A stretch of DNA of 28,070 nt. Source: an uncultured Eubacteriales bacterium (GTDB taxonomy: Bacteria; Bacillota; Clostridia; Oscillospirales; Butyricicoccaceae). A model generated the notes under the pieces. That model ran no database searches and was not told the DNA's origin. It saw nothing but the letters and a program-made list of their open reading frames with translations. Position numbers and translations under genes: made by a program. Below are positions 8,250 to 16,730 of the stretch, piece after piece (positions within the stretch are counted from its first letter, which is position 1; each line of letters starts with the position of its first letter). Location: the NCBI GenBank assembly GCA_934630445.1, contig CAKTWY010000008.1, forward strand, positions 1 through 28,070, given 5' to 3'.

Positions 8250-8279
8250 GGGGTGCTGCAAAATGAGATGCAGCACCCC
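8250..8279 (-). terminator. Hairpin after the GGDEF-EAL gene
   Basis: An 11-bp perfect stem, GGGGTGCTGCA with TGCAGCACCCC, and an 8-base loop. Only a short TT follows on the minus strand. It sits between the EAL gene stop and the glycosyltransferase promoter and is the best terminator candidate there. The rest of the 258-bp gap (8280-8389) has only a weaker hairpin, GGCGGCAA/TTGCCGC. Confidence 0.5.
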
Positions 8280-8389
8280 AGGACCTTTTCAGTATGAGGC
8301 CGTGCAGCCAAAAGCGCTTTCCCTTCCGGGAGAAAGGCTATGGATAAGGCGGCAACAGGCGCTTTTTCATTTTGCCGCTTCTGACACCG

Positions 8390-9772
8390 TTACCGCTTGG
8401 CCGGCGGAACCATCTTTTCTTTTTCCATCGTGATCAGGTCGGATATATCGGCGGTTTCGCTGCCGAAGATCTGCATCAGGAGCGACTTTTCCACCGTTGG
8501 AGCATAGTAGAAGCCCTGCTCATACTCGCAGCCGAACGAAGCGAGCTTTTGAATCTGATTTTCCGTCTCGACGCCCTCGGCGATGAGCTTGAGACCGAGA
8601 TTTTTCGCGATATGGATGAGCCCGTCGATCACGACGCCGGCGCGCGGGTTCGTTTCAAGCTGCCAGACGAACATACGCTCGAGCTTGAGAACGTTCACCG
8701 GAAGCTCAAGAATGCTGCTGATGCCGGAATACCCGGAACCAAAGTCGTTCAAGATCAGCTCCACGCCCATGTCGGAGAGCACCTGCATGACGATGTTGAT
8801 ATTTAAGTACGCGGTCGTAAGTACGCTTTCGCGGATCTCCAGCGCGAGCTTGCCGTCGGGAATGTGATACTGCTCCTTGAGGCGGCGCACCTCGTCGAGA
8901 AAGTCCTCCTGCAGAAAGAGCACAGGCGAGACGGGCAGGGCGATCGATTCAAACTCCTTGCCGGCTGCGAGCAGCTCTGCGATCGTGCTGCATACATGCT
9001 CCAGTGCATAGTACTGGATGGCGCGGATCTGGCCGGAGTCCTCCGCAATGGGGATAAATTCCGCCGAGCCGACAAGCCCCACGCCCTTGACAAACACGCG
9101 CATATAAAACTCCGCGCGCGTGAACTGCTTTTTCGGCAGGCAATATGTCGGACGATAGCGGATCTCGATCTCATCCTTTTCGAGCGCGGTTTTTAAGGAC
9201 AGGGCGATCGCCTGCCGGCGGGCAAATTTGGCGTCAAGTTCGCTGTCATAAACCGCGATCTGATCCGGACCGTGCGCCGCAGCTTCGGTCACGGCGCGGT
9301 CAAGGCACTTGATCATATCCTCTGCCGAAGCGGCGACGCCGGGATAGGCGCACAGGCCGATCTGCACCGAGCACAGGCAGTCCGTATCGCCGATCTTCCA
9401 TACATGGGAGAACTGCTCCAGAATCGTTTCGGCCAGTTCGTTTGCCTGTGCAAAACTCGCATCCTCAAGAATGAGAATAAACTCCACACCGATATACCGG
9501 TAAACTTCGCATCCGGCCGCCCGTCTCAGGTATGCGGAAATTTCTTCGAGCAGCTTTTCGCAGTAATCGTAGCCAAACGTGTCGTTCAGCTGCTTGAAGT
9601 TTTCAAGATACAGCTTGAGCACCGCGCCCTTGCGCCGTGCGCCGGACGCTGCAAGTACGCGCTGCAGATGCTCCAGACAACGGACGCGATTGCTGTTGAC
9701 GGAGGAGGGAGTATCCGCAGCTTCTTTTGGCGCTTCCGGAGCAGACGTATTTTTTTTACCAAAGATCGCCAT
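8390..9772 (-). CDS. Degenerate GGDEF-EAL protein, probable non-catalytic c-di-GMP receptor or regulator
   Basis: A 460-residue cytoplasmic protein with no membrane segment. Residues about 30-180 form a GGDEF-like domain whose active-site loop reads GVEF (95-98) instead of GGDEF. Residues about 190-440 form an EAL-like domain. There the signature reads EFYMR (221-225), the usual catalytic Asn position is Pro (LPVSP, 280), and the metal-binding DD pair is ND (342-343). E315, K363, E399 (AEGVE) and Q419 (YEQG) are retained. Loss of the Asn and of one metal Asp argues against phosphodiesterase activity. The ATG follows GAGGTAA at 6 bases. It is transcribed alone. Sensing or protein-binding roles are inference. 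Confidence 0.85.
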   Translation of the reverse strand: MAIFGKKNTSAPEAPKEAADTPSSVNSNRVRCLEHLQRVLAASGARRKGAVLKLYLENFKQLNDTFGYDYCEKLLEEISAYLRRAAGCEVYRYIGVEFILILEDASFAQANELAETILEQFSHVWKIGDTDCLCSVQIGLCAYPGVAASAEDMIKCLDRAVTEAAAHGPDQIAVYDSELDAKFARRQAIALSLKTALEKDEIEIRYRPTYCLPKKQFTRAEFYMRVFVKGVGLVGSAEFIPIAEDSGQIRAIQYYALEHVCSTIAELLAAGKEFESIALPVSPVLFLQEDFLDEVRRLKEQYHIPDGKLALEIRESVLTTAYLNINIVMQVLSDMGVELILNDFGSGYSGISSILELPVNVLKLERMFVWQLETNPRAGVVIDGLIHIAKNLGLKLIAEGVETENQIQKLASFGCEYEQGFYYAPTVEKSLLMQIFGSETADISDLITMEKEKMVPPAKR

Positions 9773-9811
9773 AGTGTTACCTCACAATCCATTTGATGGG
9801 CCGTTTCTTTC

Positions 9812-9840
9812 ATGTTACTTCATTTTTTTACAAAAATCAA
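9812..9840 (-). promoter_or_regulatory. Putative promoter for the GGDEF-EAL gene
   Basis: On the minus strand, TTGATT (complement of 9835-9840), a 17-base spacer and TAACAT (complement of 9812-9817), 40 bases before the ATG. The -10 is a moderate match. Confidence 0.45.
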
Positions 9841-9876
9841 TCGTTGTTTCGACAAAGTGTGCAAAACAGATCGCAA

Positions 9877-9907
9877 GGGCGCGCTGCGATCCTCTCGCAG
9901 CGCGCCC
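9877..9907 (-). terminator. Hairpin terminator after proS
   Basis: A perfect 13-bp stem, GGGCGCGCTGCGA with TCGCAGCGCGCCC, and a 5-base loop, 12 bases after the proS stop. A modest T-containing stretch (TTGCGATCTGTTTT) follows on the minus strand. Confidence 0.7.
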
Positions 9908-9919
9908 ATACGGAACTTT

Positions 9920-11359
9920 TTAATATGCAATGCCCCAAATGACCATCTTGTCGGCCTTTTTGCCGCAGACGGGGCATACGTCGCCGATATGCTCCTGCTC
10001 AAAGGGCATGCAGCGCGAAGGCATACCGGTCACTTCCTTGATCTTCTCCTCGCAGGCGAGGTCGCCGCACCACATGGACTTGATGTAGCCCGTTTTGACT
10101 TTCAGGATCTCGACCATCTCGTCGAGGCTTTTCGCCGTGAAGGTGCGGTTGACGCGGTTCTGAAGCGCCTTGTCATAAAGGTGCTGCTGAATCTCCTCCA
10201 GCAGCTCGAAAACGCGTGTTTCAAGCTCTTCGAGGGGAACGAAGTACTTCTCGCCCGTGTCGCGGCGTGCAAGCACACACTGTCCTTTTTCAATATCGCG
10301 CGGCCCGAGCTCGAGGCGCAGGGGGATGCCCTTCATCTCGTATTCGGCAAACTTCCAGCCCGGAGACTGCGAGGAAAGGTCGATCTTGACGCGCACGCCC
10401 GCCTCTGCAAGCGTGTTGTAGACCTCCTGCGCCTTTTCGGTCACGCCTTCCTTATGCATTGCCACGGGGATGATCACAAGCTGCGTCGGCGCGATGCGCG
10501 GCGGAAGCACGAGGCCGGAATCGTCGCCGTGCGTCATGATGATGCCGCCGATCAGACGCGTCGATACGCCCCAGGACGTTTCATGCGCATAGGCGAGTTT
10601 GTTGTTGCGGTCGGCAAACTGCACGCCGAACGCACGGCAGAACCCGTCGCCGAAATAATGGCTCGTACCCGACTGAAGGGCCTTGCCGTCGTGCATCATT
10701 GCCTCGATGGTGTATGTTTCCAGCGCGCCGGCAAACTTCTCTTTGTCAGTCTTGCGGCCCTTTACCACCGGAATGGCGAGATATTTCTCACAGAAATCGG
10801 CATAGATATCGAGCATGCGCAGCGTTTCCGCGCGCGCTTCCTCGGCCGTTTCGTGCACGGTGTGCCCCTCCTGCCAGAGAAATTCGCGCGAGCGAAGGAA
10901 GGGGCGCGTCGTCTTCTCCCAGCGCACGACGCTGCACCACTGGTTGTAGAGCTTGGGCAGGTCGCGCCAGGACTTGACGATGTGCGCGTAATGATCGCAG
11001 AAAAGCGTCTCCGACGTCGGACGCACACACAGGCGCTCCTGCAGCTTCTCGCTGCCGCCGTGCGTGACCCAGGCGACCTCGGGCGCGAAGCCTTCCACGT
11101 GGTCCTTCTCCTTCTGCAGGAGGCTTTCGGGGATAAACATCGGCATATATACATTCTCATGCCCGGTCTCTTTGAACTTCGCGTCCAGACCGTGCTGGAT
11201 ATTCTCCCAGATCGCGTACGCGTACGGTCGGAAAACAAGACAGCCGCGCACGCTCGAATAATCGATGAGCTCGGCCTTTTTCACGATATCGGTGTACCAC
11301 TGCGCGAAATCCACGTCCATCGGCGTGATCTCGCTGACAAGCTTTTTATCGTCGGCCAT
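9920..11359 (-). CDS. proS: Prolyl-tRNA synthetase, archaeal/eukaryotic-like (type 3)
   Basis: A 479-residue class II aminoacyl-tRNA synthetase that attaches proline to tRNA-Pro. Motif 2 (VVRWEKTTRPFLRSREFLWQEGHT) and the proline-pocket LCVRPTSET are clear, and the anticodon-binding domain follows (PTQLVIIPV...). The C-terminal zinc-type domain, about residues 385-479, has cysteines in MWCGDLAC, SRCMPF and DVCPVCGK, and the protein ends in Tyr, as in the Thermus enzyme. It lacks the INS editing insertion of the long bacterial form. The ATG at 11359 follows AAAGGAT at about 9 bases; a GTG seven codons upstream lacks a ribosome site. Some bacteria carry this form instead of, or beside, the bacterial type. 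Confidence 0.96.
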   Translation of the reverse strand: MADDKKLVSEITPMDVDFAQWYTDIVKKAELIDYSSVRGCLVFRPYAYAIWENIQHGLDAKFKETGHENVYMPMFIPESLLQKEKDHVEGFAPEVAWVTHGGSEKLQERLCVRPTSETLFCDHYAHIVKSWRDLPKLYNQWCSVVRWEKTTRPFLRSREFLWQEGHTVHETAEEARAETLRMLDIYADFCEKYLAIPVVKGRKTDKEKFAGALETYTIEAMMHDGKALQSGTSHYFGDGFCRAFGVQFADRNNKLAYAHETSWGVSTRLIGGIIMTHGDDSGLVLPPRIAPTQLVIIPVAMHKEGVTEKAQEVYNTLAEAGVRVKIDLSSQSPGWKFAEYEMKGIPLRLELGPRDIEKGQCVLARRDTGEKYFVPLEELETRVFELLEEIQQHLYDKALQNRVNRTFTAKSLDEMVEILKVKTGYIKSMWCGDLACEEKIKEVTGMPSRCMPFEQEHIGDVCPVCGKKADKMVIWGIAY

Positions 11360-11392
11360 GTTAAACAATCCTTTCGGCACAATTTCTAATCC

Positions 11393-11421
11393 ATTTTACC
11401 ATCATTGTCGGGCGATTGCAA
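11393..11421 (-). promoter_or_regulatory. Sigma-A type promoter for proS
   Basis: On the minus strand, TTGCAA (complement of 11416-11421), a 17-base spacer and TAAAAT (complement of 11393-11398), with an extended -10 TG just upstream. It lies wholly between the EEP gene stop and proS. No T-box leader fits in the roughly 27 bases left before the start codon. Confidence 0.7.
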
Positions 11422-11436
11422 CTGATTTACAAGCTT

Positions 11437-12240
11437 TTAAGCGATGGTGATGCGCGCGACCACGGGATAATGGTCGGAGGGGTACCCGGTGGAGCCGCAC
11501 GTGCGGTCGAGCGCGATTTCGTCGATGCCGATCTCTTTGGATGTGAAGATATAGTCGATCGGCGTTCCGAACGTTTTCCCGCGGAAACCGTGATAACTGC
11601 GGCATTCCGCCGGGTCGGACTGGACGAGCAGGTTGTACGAATTGGTCATGAAAAGCCCGCGCCGCTGCGGCTCACTCTCCTCAAAGGCGCGAAGCGCCGC
11701 GCTCCCGGGCGCGGCGTTGAAGTCGCCCATCAGAACGGTCGGCGCATGATGCCTGGCCGCGTCGGCCAAAATGCTGTCGCGGATGAGCCTCAGCGAATTG
11801 ATGCGCGCCAGCGAGCTCAAGTGGTCGAGGTGCGTGTTGTACACGCTCAGGCGCGCCGCGCCGGGCGCATTTGCCTCTAGCACGCAGTGTGTACAGACGC
11901 GCGGAACGAGCTCAAACCACGCGCGGCTGCCCGGACGGTCGGGTGCTTTGGACAGCCAGAAGGTGCGGTCATAGACGAGGGAGAACAGCTCGCGCTTATA
12001 AAAGATCGCGCTGTGCTCGCCCAGTCGTTTTTTGCTGCGCCCGCTTCCGCACACGGCATATTCCGGAAGGAGGCTTTTCATATCCGCAAGCATGCCGGGC
12101 GTCAGCTCCTGCGTGCCGACAATGGCGGGAGAGAGGGAACGGATCAGCGCCGCTGCGTCCTCGCGGCGGTGCTTCCAGGCATTTTTCCCAAAGCCGATCG
12201 CGTTCCGCTTGAGGTTAAAACTCATAATTGTAAGCTGCAT
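11437..12240 (-). CDS. Endonuclease/exonuclease/phosphatase (EEP) family hydrolase
   Basis: A protein of about 267 residues with the DNase I / AP endonuclease-like four-layered sandwich fold. The metal and catalytic motifs are in order: MSFNLKRN (Asn near residue 9), VGTQELTP (Glu about 45), YNTHLDH (His about 138), LMGDFNAAP (Asp/Asn about 174-176), DYIFTS and the terminal SDHYPV (Asp-His). The family cleaves phosphodiesters in nucleic acids, lipids or sugar phosphates. The close NTHLDH...SDHYPV arrangement resembles the bacterial cytosolic members without known substrates. No signal peptide is present. The ATG at 12240 follows GGTGA at 6 bases; the TTG directly before it is not needed. Confidence 0.88.
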   Translation of the reverse strand: MQLTIMSFNLKRNAIGFGKNAWKHRREDAAALIRSLSPAIVGTQELTPGMLADMKSLLPEYAVCGSGRSKKRLGEHSAIFYKRELFSLVYDRTFWLSKAPDRPGSRAWFELVPRVCTHCVLEANAPGAARLSVYNTHLDHLSSLARINSLRLIRDSILADAARHHAPTVLMGDFNAAPGSAALRAFEESEPQRRGLFMTNSYNLLVQSDPAECRSYHGFRGKTFGTPIDYIFTSKEIGIDEIALDRTCGSTGYPSDHYPVVARITIA

Positions 12241-12318
12241 CAAAATTCACCAGACCATCGAGAGAAATTTGGTATGAAAATGCCGGGAAAGGGGGAGGAT
12301 GCTTTCAAAAGGGGGAAT

Positions 12319-12696
12319 ATGGCCTTGGAAATCGGGAAAAGCCATTGGAAAGCATGCGCCGTGGGCGCAGCGGCCTATCCGCTCATCGAGCTTTTATGGC
12401 GCGGAAAAACAGATGCGAGCATGTCTGCCGCGGGCGGCATCTCCATGCTCGCGCTGTTTGAAATTGAGCGGTCCATGAAAAAGAAAAGCCTTCTGGCGCG
12501 CTGCCTGTGCGGCGCGGGGGCGATCACCACGGTGGAGCTGTGCGCAGGCGTGCTTGTAAACGGCGTGATGAAGAAGAAGGTTTGGAACTATTCGAAAAAC
12601 AAATTCAATTTCGCCGGGCAGATCTGCCTGCCCTATACGCTTTTATGGGCGCTTTTGTGTATTCCGGCGTTTGCCATCTGCAAAAAGATCAAATAA
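12319..12696 (+). CDS. Small four-helix membrane protein, similar to the putative ABC-transporter type IV (PF06541-like) family
   Basis: About 125 residues with four hydrophobic segments: ACAVGAAAYPLIELLW, AAGGISMLALFEI, ARCLCGAGAITTVELCAGVLVNGV and LPYTLLWALLCIPAFAIC. The central VWNYSKNKFNFAGQICLPYTLLW stretch matches the VWDYS...N..GxIcl..sllW pattern of the CmpB/DUF1113-like membrane family, whose role is poorly defined. The start is uncertain: the ATG at 12319 has AAGGGGG only 3-4 bases away but fits where homology begins, while in-frame ATGs at 12274 and 12280 lack good ribosome sites. It is the only plus-strand gene between two long minus-strand blocks and converges on metH with a gap of only 16 bases. 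Confidence 0.7.
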   Translation: MALEIGKSHWKACAVGAAAYPLIELLWRGKTDASMSAAGGISMLALFEIERSMKKKSLLARCLCGAGAITTVELCAGVLVNGVMKKKVWNYSKNKFNFAGQICLPYTLLWALLCIPAFAICKKIK

Positions 12697-12712
12697 GACG
12701 ACAAAGCGCGTG

Positions 12713-15055
12713 TCAGCCGCCGAACACTTCCTTCGCCGCGTCGGCGGAAGCTTTTGCGTCTTTCGTGTAGTAGTCCGCTCCGATGGAGCGCGCGTACTGC
12801 GCGGTGAGCACCGCGCCGCCGACCATCACCTTGCAGCCGGGCGCTTCGCGCTTTAAAAGGGATATGGTATCCTCCATGCTGGAAAGGGTGGTCGTCATCA
12901 GCGCGCTCAGGCCGACCAGGCGCGCGCCGCTTTCGCGCACCGCCCGCAGAACGGCCTCCGGCGCGACATCGCGGCCGAGGTCGATCATCGTGTAGCCGTA
13001 GTTTTCCAAAATGACCTTGACGATATTCTTGCCGATGTCGTGAATATCGCCCTTGACGGTCGCGATGACGATCGTTCCGCGTGAGATGCGCGCCCCGCCG
13101 GAGTGTGCGAGCGCGTCTTTGACAGGCTCAAACGCCGCCTGTGCCGCCTGCGCGGCGCTGAGCAGCTGCGGGAGGAAAAGCTTGCCCGCTTCAAAACGCG
13201 CGCCGACCTCGTCGAGCGCGGGGATGAGCGTCTGATTGACGATATCCATCGCATCGGTGTCGGAAAGCGCCGCGCGGCCGAGCGCGCCTGCCTCGTCCGC
13301 AATACCGAGCAGCACCGCGTCGCGCAGCGTGCGCGGCGCGGTTTTCACTGCCGCGGGGGCGGCGGCGTCGGCATATTTGGCGATGTAGCGCGCCGCGCCC
13401 GCATCCTCGCCGGTGAGAACGGCGCAGCTTGCCAGCGCCGCCATCATCGCTTCCGAATTCGGGTTGATGATCGCAAAATCAAGGCCGCTTGCGATCGCCA
13501 GGGAAAGGAAGGCGACGTTCAGCCGCTCTCTCTGCGGCAGGCCGAAGGACACATTCGACACGCCGAGCACCGTTTTTACATGCAGCTCTTCCTTGACGCG
13601 CTGCATCGCTTCAAGCGTCACCAGCGCACTCTCCTGAGCGGCGGAAACAGTGAGCGTCAGGCAGTCGATCAAAATGCAGTCGCGGGGAATGCCGTATTTT
13701 TTGCAGGCGCGCACGATGCGCCGCGCGATCGCCACGCGCCCTTCCGCTGTGTCAGGAATGCCGTTTTCATCCAGCGTGAGGCCGACCACGCACGCGCCGT
13801 ATTTTTTGACGATGGGCAGAAGCTGATCGAGAACGCCCTGTTCGCCGTTGACGGAGTTCACGATCGCGCGGCCGGGATAGAGGCGCAGCGCCGCCTCGAG
13901 GACCTCCGGCTTTGTCGAGTCGATCTGCAAAGGCGCGGATACGACGGAGAGAAGGCCGCGCACCACCTCGAGCATCGTCTCGCGCTCATCGATCTGCGGC
14001 AGGCCCACATTGACGTCGAGAATGTCCGCGCCCGCGTCGCACTGGTCGATGCCCTGCTCGAGGACGTAGTCCATATCGCCCGCGATGAGCGCTTCCTTAA
14101 AACGCTTCTTGCCGGTCGGGTTGATGCGCTCACCGATCACGCGCACACGGTCGAAGGGCACCACGGTGTGCGCGCTGCACACTGCCGCGAGCGGGGCGCA
14201 GGGCCGCGGGGCGGGGCGCCGTCCGGTGAGGAGCGTGCGCAGGGCCGCGGTATATTCCGGCGACGTGCCGCAGCAGCCGCCGATGATCGTCACGCCGAGG
14301 TCCAGAAGCTTTTCCATCGAGGCGGCAAACGCCTCGGGCGAGATGCTGTAAACGCCGGTTTTGGGGTCGGTCAGGCCTGCGTTCGGCTTGACGATCACCG
14401 GCAGCGCCGTCGAGGCAAGGATGCGCTGCACGATGGGCAGCACCTCGTCCGGCCCGAGAGAGCAGTTCAGGCCGATCGCCGAAACGCCGAAATGCTCGAG
14501 CGTGACAGCCATACACTCGGGCGTGACGCCCATAAAGGTGCGCCCCGACGCGTCGAACGTCATCGTGCAGAAGATCGGCCGGTCAGAGGTCTCCCGCGCG
14601 GCGAGAACGGCCGCGCGCAGCTCCGCAAGGTCCGTCATCGTCTCGATCACGACAAGGTCGGCGTCTTTTCCCGCTTCCATCACCTCGCAGAAGCATTCGT
14701 ACGCTTCGTCAAAGGTGAGAAGGCCCGCCGGCTCCAGCAGCTCGCCCAGCGGCCCGACGTCGAGGGCTGTGAGCGCCTTCGTACCGCCGCAGGCCCGCTT
14801 TGCGCACGCGACGCCCGCGCGCACAAGCTCCGCCGCGTCGTACCGGCCGTGCAGTTTTTTGCGGTTCGCGCCGAAGGTATTCGTATACACGACCTCGGCT
14901 CCGGCGCCGATATAGGCCCTGTGGATGGACTCGACAAGCGCCGCGTCCGTGAGATTCATGCTCTCCGGCAGCGTGCCGAGCGGCATGCCGGCCTTCAGCA
15001 GCATGGTGCCCATGCCGCCGTCGAGGAGAAGGAAGTTTGTCAGATCGAGTTTCAT
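12713..15055 (-). CDS. metH: Cobalamin-dependent methionine synthase lacking the reactivation domain
   Basis: 780 residues, against about 1200 for full-length MetH. The homocysteine domain (about 1-285) has zinc ligands C198 (GLNCSLGP) and C261-C262 (GGCCGTSP). The pterin domain (about 300-560) has GERINPTG (308-315), DILDVN (344-349) and IDSTKP. The cobalamin cap (about 575-655) and the B12 domain follow, with GDIHDIG (D670, H672, G675), whose His replaces the lower cobalamin ligand. It transfers methyl from 5-methyl-THF to homocysteine. The SAM-binding activation module is absent but is encoded by the upstream neighbour. The ATG at 15055 fits the family N-terminus and follows AAAGGACGG at about 11 bases. 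It is the last gene of the metF operon. Confidence 0.95.
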   Translation of the reverse strand: MKLDLTNFLLLDGGMGTMLLKAGMPLGTLPESMNLTDAALVESIHRAYIGAGAEVVYTNTFGANRKKLHGRYDAAELVRAGVACAKRACGGTKALTALDVGPLGELLEPAGLLTFDEAYECFCEVMEAGKDADLVVIETMTDLAELRAAVLAARETSDRPIFCTMTFDASGRTFMGVTPECMAVTLEHFGVSAIGLNCSLGPDEVLPIVQRILASTALPVIVKPNAGLTDPKTGVYSISPEAFAASMEKLLDLGVTIIGGCCGTSPEYTAALRTLLTGRRPAPRPCAPLAAVCSAHTVVPFDRVRVIGERINPTGKKRFKEALIAGDMDYVLEQGIDQCDAGADILDVNVGLPQIDERETMLEVVRGLLSVVSAPLQIDSTKPEVLEAALRLYPGRAIVNSVNGEQGVLDQLLPIVKKYGACVVGLTLDENGIPDTAEGRVAIARRIVRACKKYGIPRDCILIDCLTLTVSAAQESALVTLEAMQRVKEELHVKTVLGVSNVSFGLPQRERLNVAFLSLAIASGLDFAIINPNSEAMMAALASCAVLTGEDAGAARYIAKYADAAAPAAVKTAPRTLRDAVLLGIADEAGALGRAALSDTDAMDIVNQTLIPALDEVGARFEAGKLFLPQLLSAAQAAQAAFEPVKDALAHSGGARISRGTIVIATVKGDIHDIGKNIVKVILENYGYTMIDLGRDVAPEAVLRAVRESGARLVGLSALMTTTLSSMEDTISLLKREAPGCKVMVGGAVLTAQYARSIGADYYTKDAKASADAAKEVFGG

Positions 15056-15101
15056 ATTCTGTACCGTCCTTTGCATTGGATTGGCCGGGCGGTCCGGCAC
15101 C

Positions 15102-15761
15102 TTATCTGCATTTGCCGCGGTATGCGCACCGGGGCGCAAAGCTGCAGTGCGTGCAGCTGCGCGTCAGACCTTCGCCGCCGCCGTGATGGAGGCCGATCAC
15201 ACCTGTGAGCGACTTCTGCGGCAGGAGCATCTGCGAGGATGTCGCCGTGATGCCGGCCTGACGGCCGGCGTCGAGGAGCGTGAGCACGCCGCTTTGCAGC
15301 TCCATGGGCAGATCGCCGCAGCCGGGGCTTAAAAATGTCGTGAGCAGCTCGCCTTCAGAAGAAAACGTCTCGCGCAGGCGCGCGCACCAGTCGTCGCAGA
15401 GCGCTTCGAGGTAGCGCGAGGCGCATGCGTCGAGCGTCACAGCCGCGGCCATATCGTCCACCTGCGCGGCACGAATCAGCTCGTCCGCCGCAGCGCCGAG
15501 CGTTACTGCGAAAAGGAGGCACGCGTGACATCCGGCAAGGTGCTTTTTGATATCTTCCCCTTCGAAGACGAGCGTCGTCGCGCGAAGCGCCATCCCGTCG
15601 AGCGCAAAGACGCGGTATACCCCCTGCGGCCGCGCAGCCCCGGTCAGCTTGCGCGCGCATTCGCGCGTCAGCGCCTCGACCGCCTGACCGGGCGTGCCTC
15701 GGATACCGAGGTAAGGGTACGCCTCGCGGTAATCAAAGGGGGAGGAAAGTGTCAGCTCCAT
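15102..15761 (-). CDS. Stand-alone methionine synthase reactivation-domain protein with C-terminal cysteine cluster
   Basis: A 219-residue protein of the vitamin B12-dependent methionine synthase activation-domain type. It probably binds SAM and re-methylates inactive cob(II)alamin on the truncated MetH. Family features are the helical N-terminus ending EVRVYLG-like (REAYPYLGIRG), the TLGAAADELI stretch, and SPGCGDLPMELQ followed by TSSQMLLPQKSLTGVIGL, which matches the RFSPGYGD and P.KS..G.IGL motifs of the MetH activation domain. The last 17 residues hold C203-x2-C206-x5-C212-x5-C218, resembling a metal or Fe-S site not present in E. coli MetH. The ATG is 8 bases after the metF stop and follows AGGGGGG; metH begins 46 bases downstream. 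Confidence 0.88.
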   Translation of the reverse strand: MELTLSSPFDYREAYPYLGIRGTPGQAVEALTRECARKLTGAARPQGVYRVFALDGMALRATTLVFEGEDIKKHLAGCHACLLFAVTLGAAADELIRAAQVDDMAAAVTLDACASRYLEALCDDWCARLRETFSSEGELLTTFLSPGCGDLPMELQSGVLTLLDAGRQAGITATSSQMLLPQKSLTGVIGLHHGGGEGLTRSCTHCSFAPRCAYRGKCR

Positions 15762-15769
15762 ATGCCCCC

Positions 15770-16645
15770 CTACTTGTTCAGGCTGCGGATGATGGAGCCG
15801 ACGTTTTCCGTGATGCGCCGCGCGACGAAGGGGTTGTTCATCGTGTACAGATGGATGCCGCGCACGCCGTTTGAAACGAGGTCGATGATCTGCTCCGTCG
15901 CGTAGGCGATACCAGCGTCGCGCAGCGCTTCGGGGTCGTTCTCGTATTTTGTCATGATGCGGATAAACTTTTTCGGCAGGCTGGCGCCGCACAGCGATAC
16001 GATGCGCTGGATGCTCTTGCGGTTTGTCACAGGCATGATGCCCGCCTCGACCGGCACATCGAGCCCCGCCGCGTGAAAGTGATACATAAAGTTATAGAAA
16101 TCCGCATTGTCGAAGAAAAGCTGGCTGATGAAGTGGGATATACCCGCGTCCACCTTGTATTTCAGCGTCTCAATATCGCTCTCAAGGTCGCGGCTCGCGG
16201 GGTGCCCTTCCGGATAGCACGCGCCGCAGATGTCGAACCCACCCGCGTCGCGGATCACGGCGGCAAGGTCGCTCGCGTGGAGAAAATCGTCTTTGCGTGC
16301 GGCGTTCGGGTTCTCGTCGCCGCGGAGAGCCAGGATATTCTCAACCCCATCCGCGCGCAGGCGTTTTAAGACCGCGTCCACATCGGCGCGGGTCGAAGTC
16401 AGGCACGTCAGGTGCGCGAGCGGCTCAATATTGTATTTGTTTTTGATGATCGACGCGATGTCGGCTGTCGAGGTGTCGGCCGTGTTCCCGCCCGCGCCGT
16501 ATGTCACGCTGATGAAGTCCGGCTGCAGGCCGTAAAGACCGTCGAGCGTGTCGTAGATCGTGCGGATGGAACTGTCGCGCTTGGGCGGGAAGATTTCAAA
16601 TGAATAGACGACTTTTTTCGTCCTGAAAAGCTCTGACAGCTGCAT
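15770..16645 (-). CDS. metF: Methylenetetrahydrofolate reductase
   Basis: A 291-residue FAD-dependent TIM-barrel enzyme that reduces 5,10-methylene-THF to 5-methyl-THF. Diagnostic stretches are the N-terminal YSFEIFPPKRD, DFISVTYGAGG, LAHLTCLTS, ILALRGDENP, GACYPEGHPAS and FISQLFFDNADFYNF. The C-terminus contains IVSLCGASLP, a typical MetF folate-site region. The length matches the E. coli enzyme (296). The ATG at 16645 follows AGGAG at 8 bases; the longer upstream frame lies in the leader and is not coding. It is the first gene of the metF / reactivation protein / metH operon, so the methyl donor, the acceptor enzyme and its repair activity are co-expressed. Confidence 0.96.
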   Translation of the reverse strand: MQLSELFRTKKVVYSFEIFPPKRDSSIRTIYDTLDGLYGLQPDFISVTYGAGGNTADTSTADIASIIKNKYNIEPLAHLTCLTSTRADVDAVLKRLRADGVENILALRGDENPNAARKDDFLHASDLAAVIRDAGGFDICGACYPEGHPASRDLESDIETLKYKVDAGISHFISQLFFDNADFYNFMYHFHAAGLDVPVEAGIMPVTNRKSIQRIVSLCGASLPKKFIRIMTKYENDPEALRDAGIAYATEQIIDLVSNGVRGIHLYTMNNPFVARRITENVGSIIRSLNK

Positions 16646-16730
16646 GTTTGTGCTCCTGTTCCTGATAAAATAACGAGACGGAAAGGCCGCTTTCCTCAAA
16701 CTGGTAAAGGAACGGCCGTTAATAGCCATT

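Noticed and set aside
9812..11389. Long open frame on the plus strand opposite proS
   Set aside because: No family resemblance in the translation; proS on the minus strand is unambiguous and has its own promoter, ribosome site and terminator.
12243..12318. Start of the small membrane protein further upstream (12274 or 12280)
   Set aside because: Possible, but these ATGs have no good ribosome site and the added residues are charged and low in complexity; 12319 was preferred with modest confidence.
13103..15208. Long open frame on the plus strand opposite metH
   Set aside because: A composition artefact of the same kind; metH on the other strand carries complete catalytic motifs.
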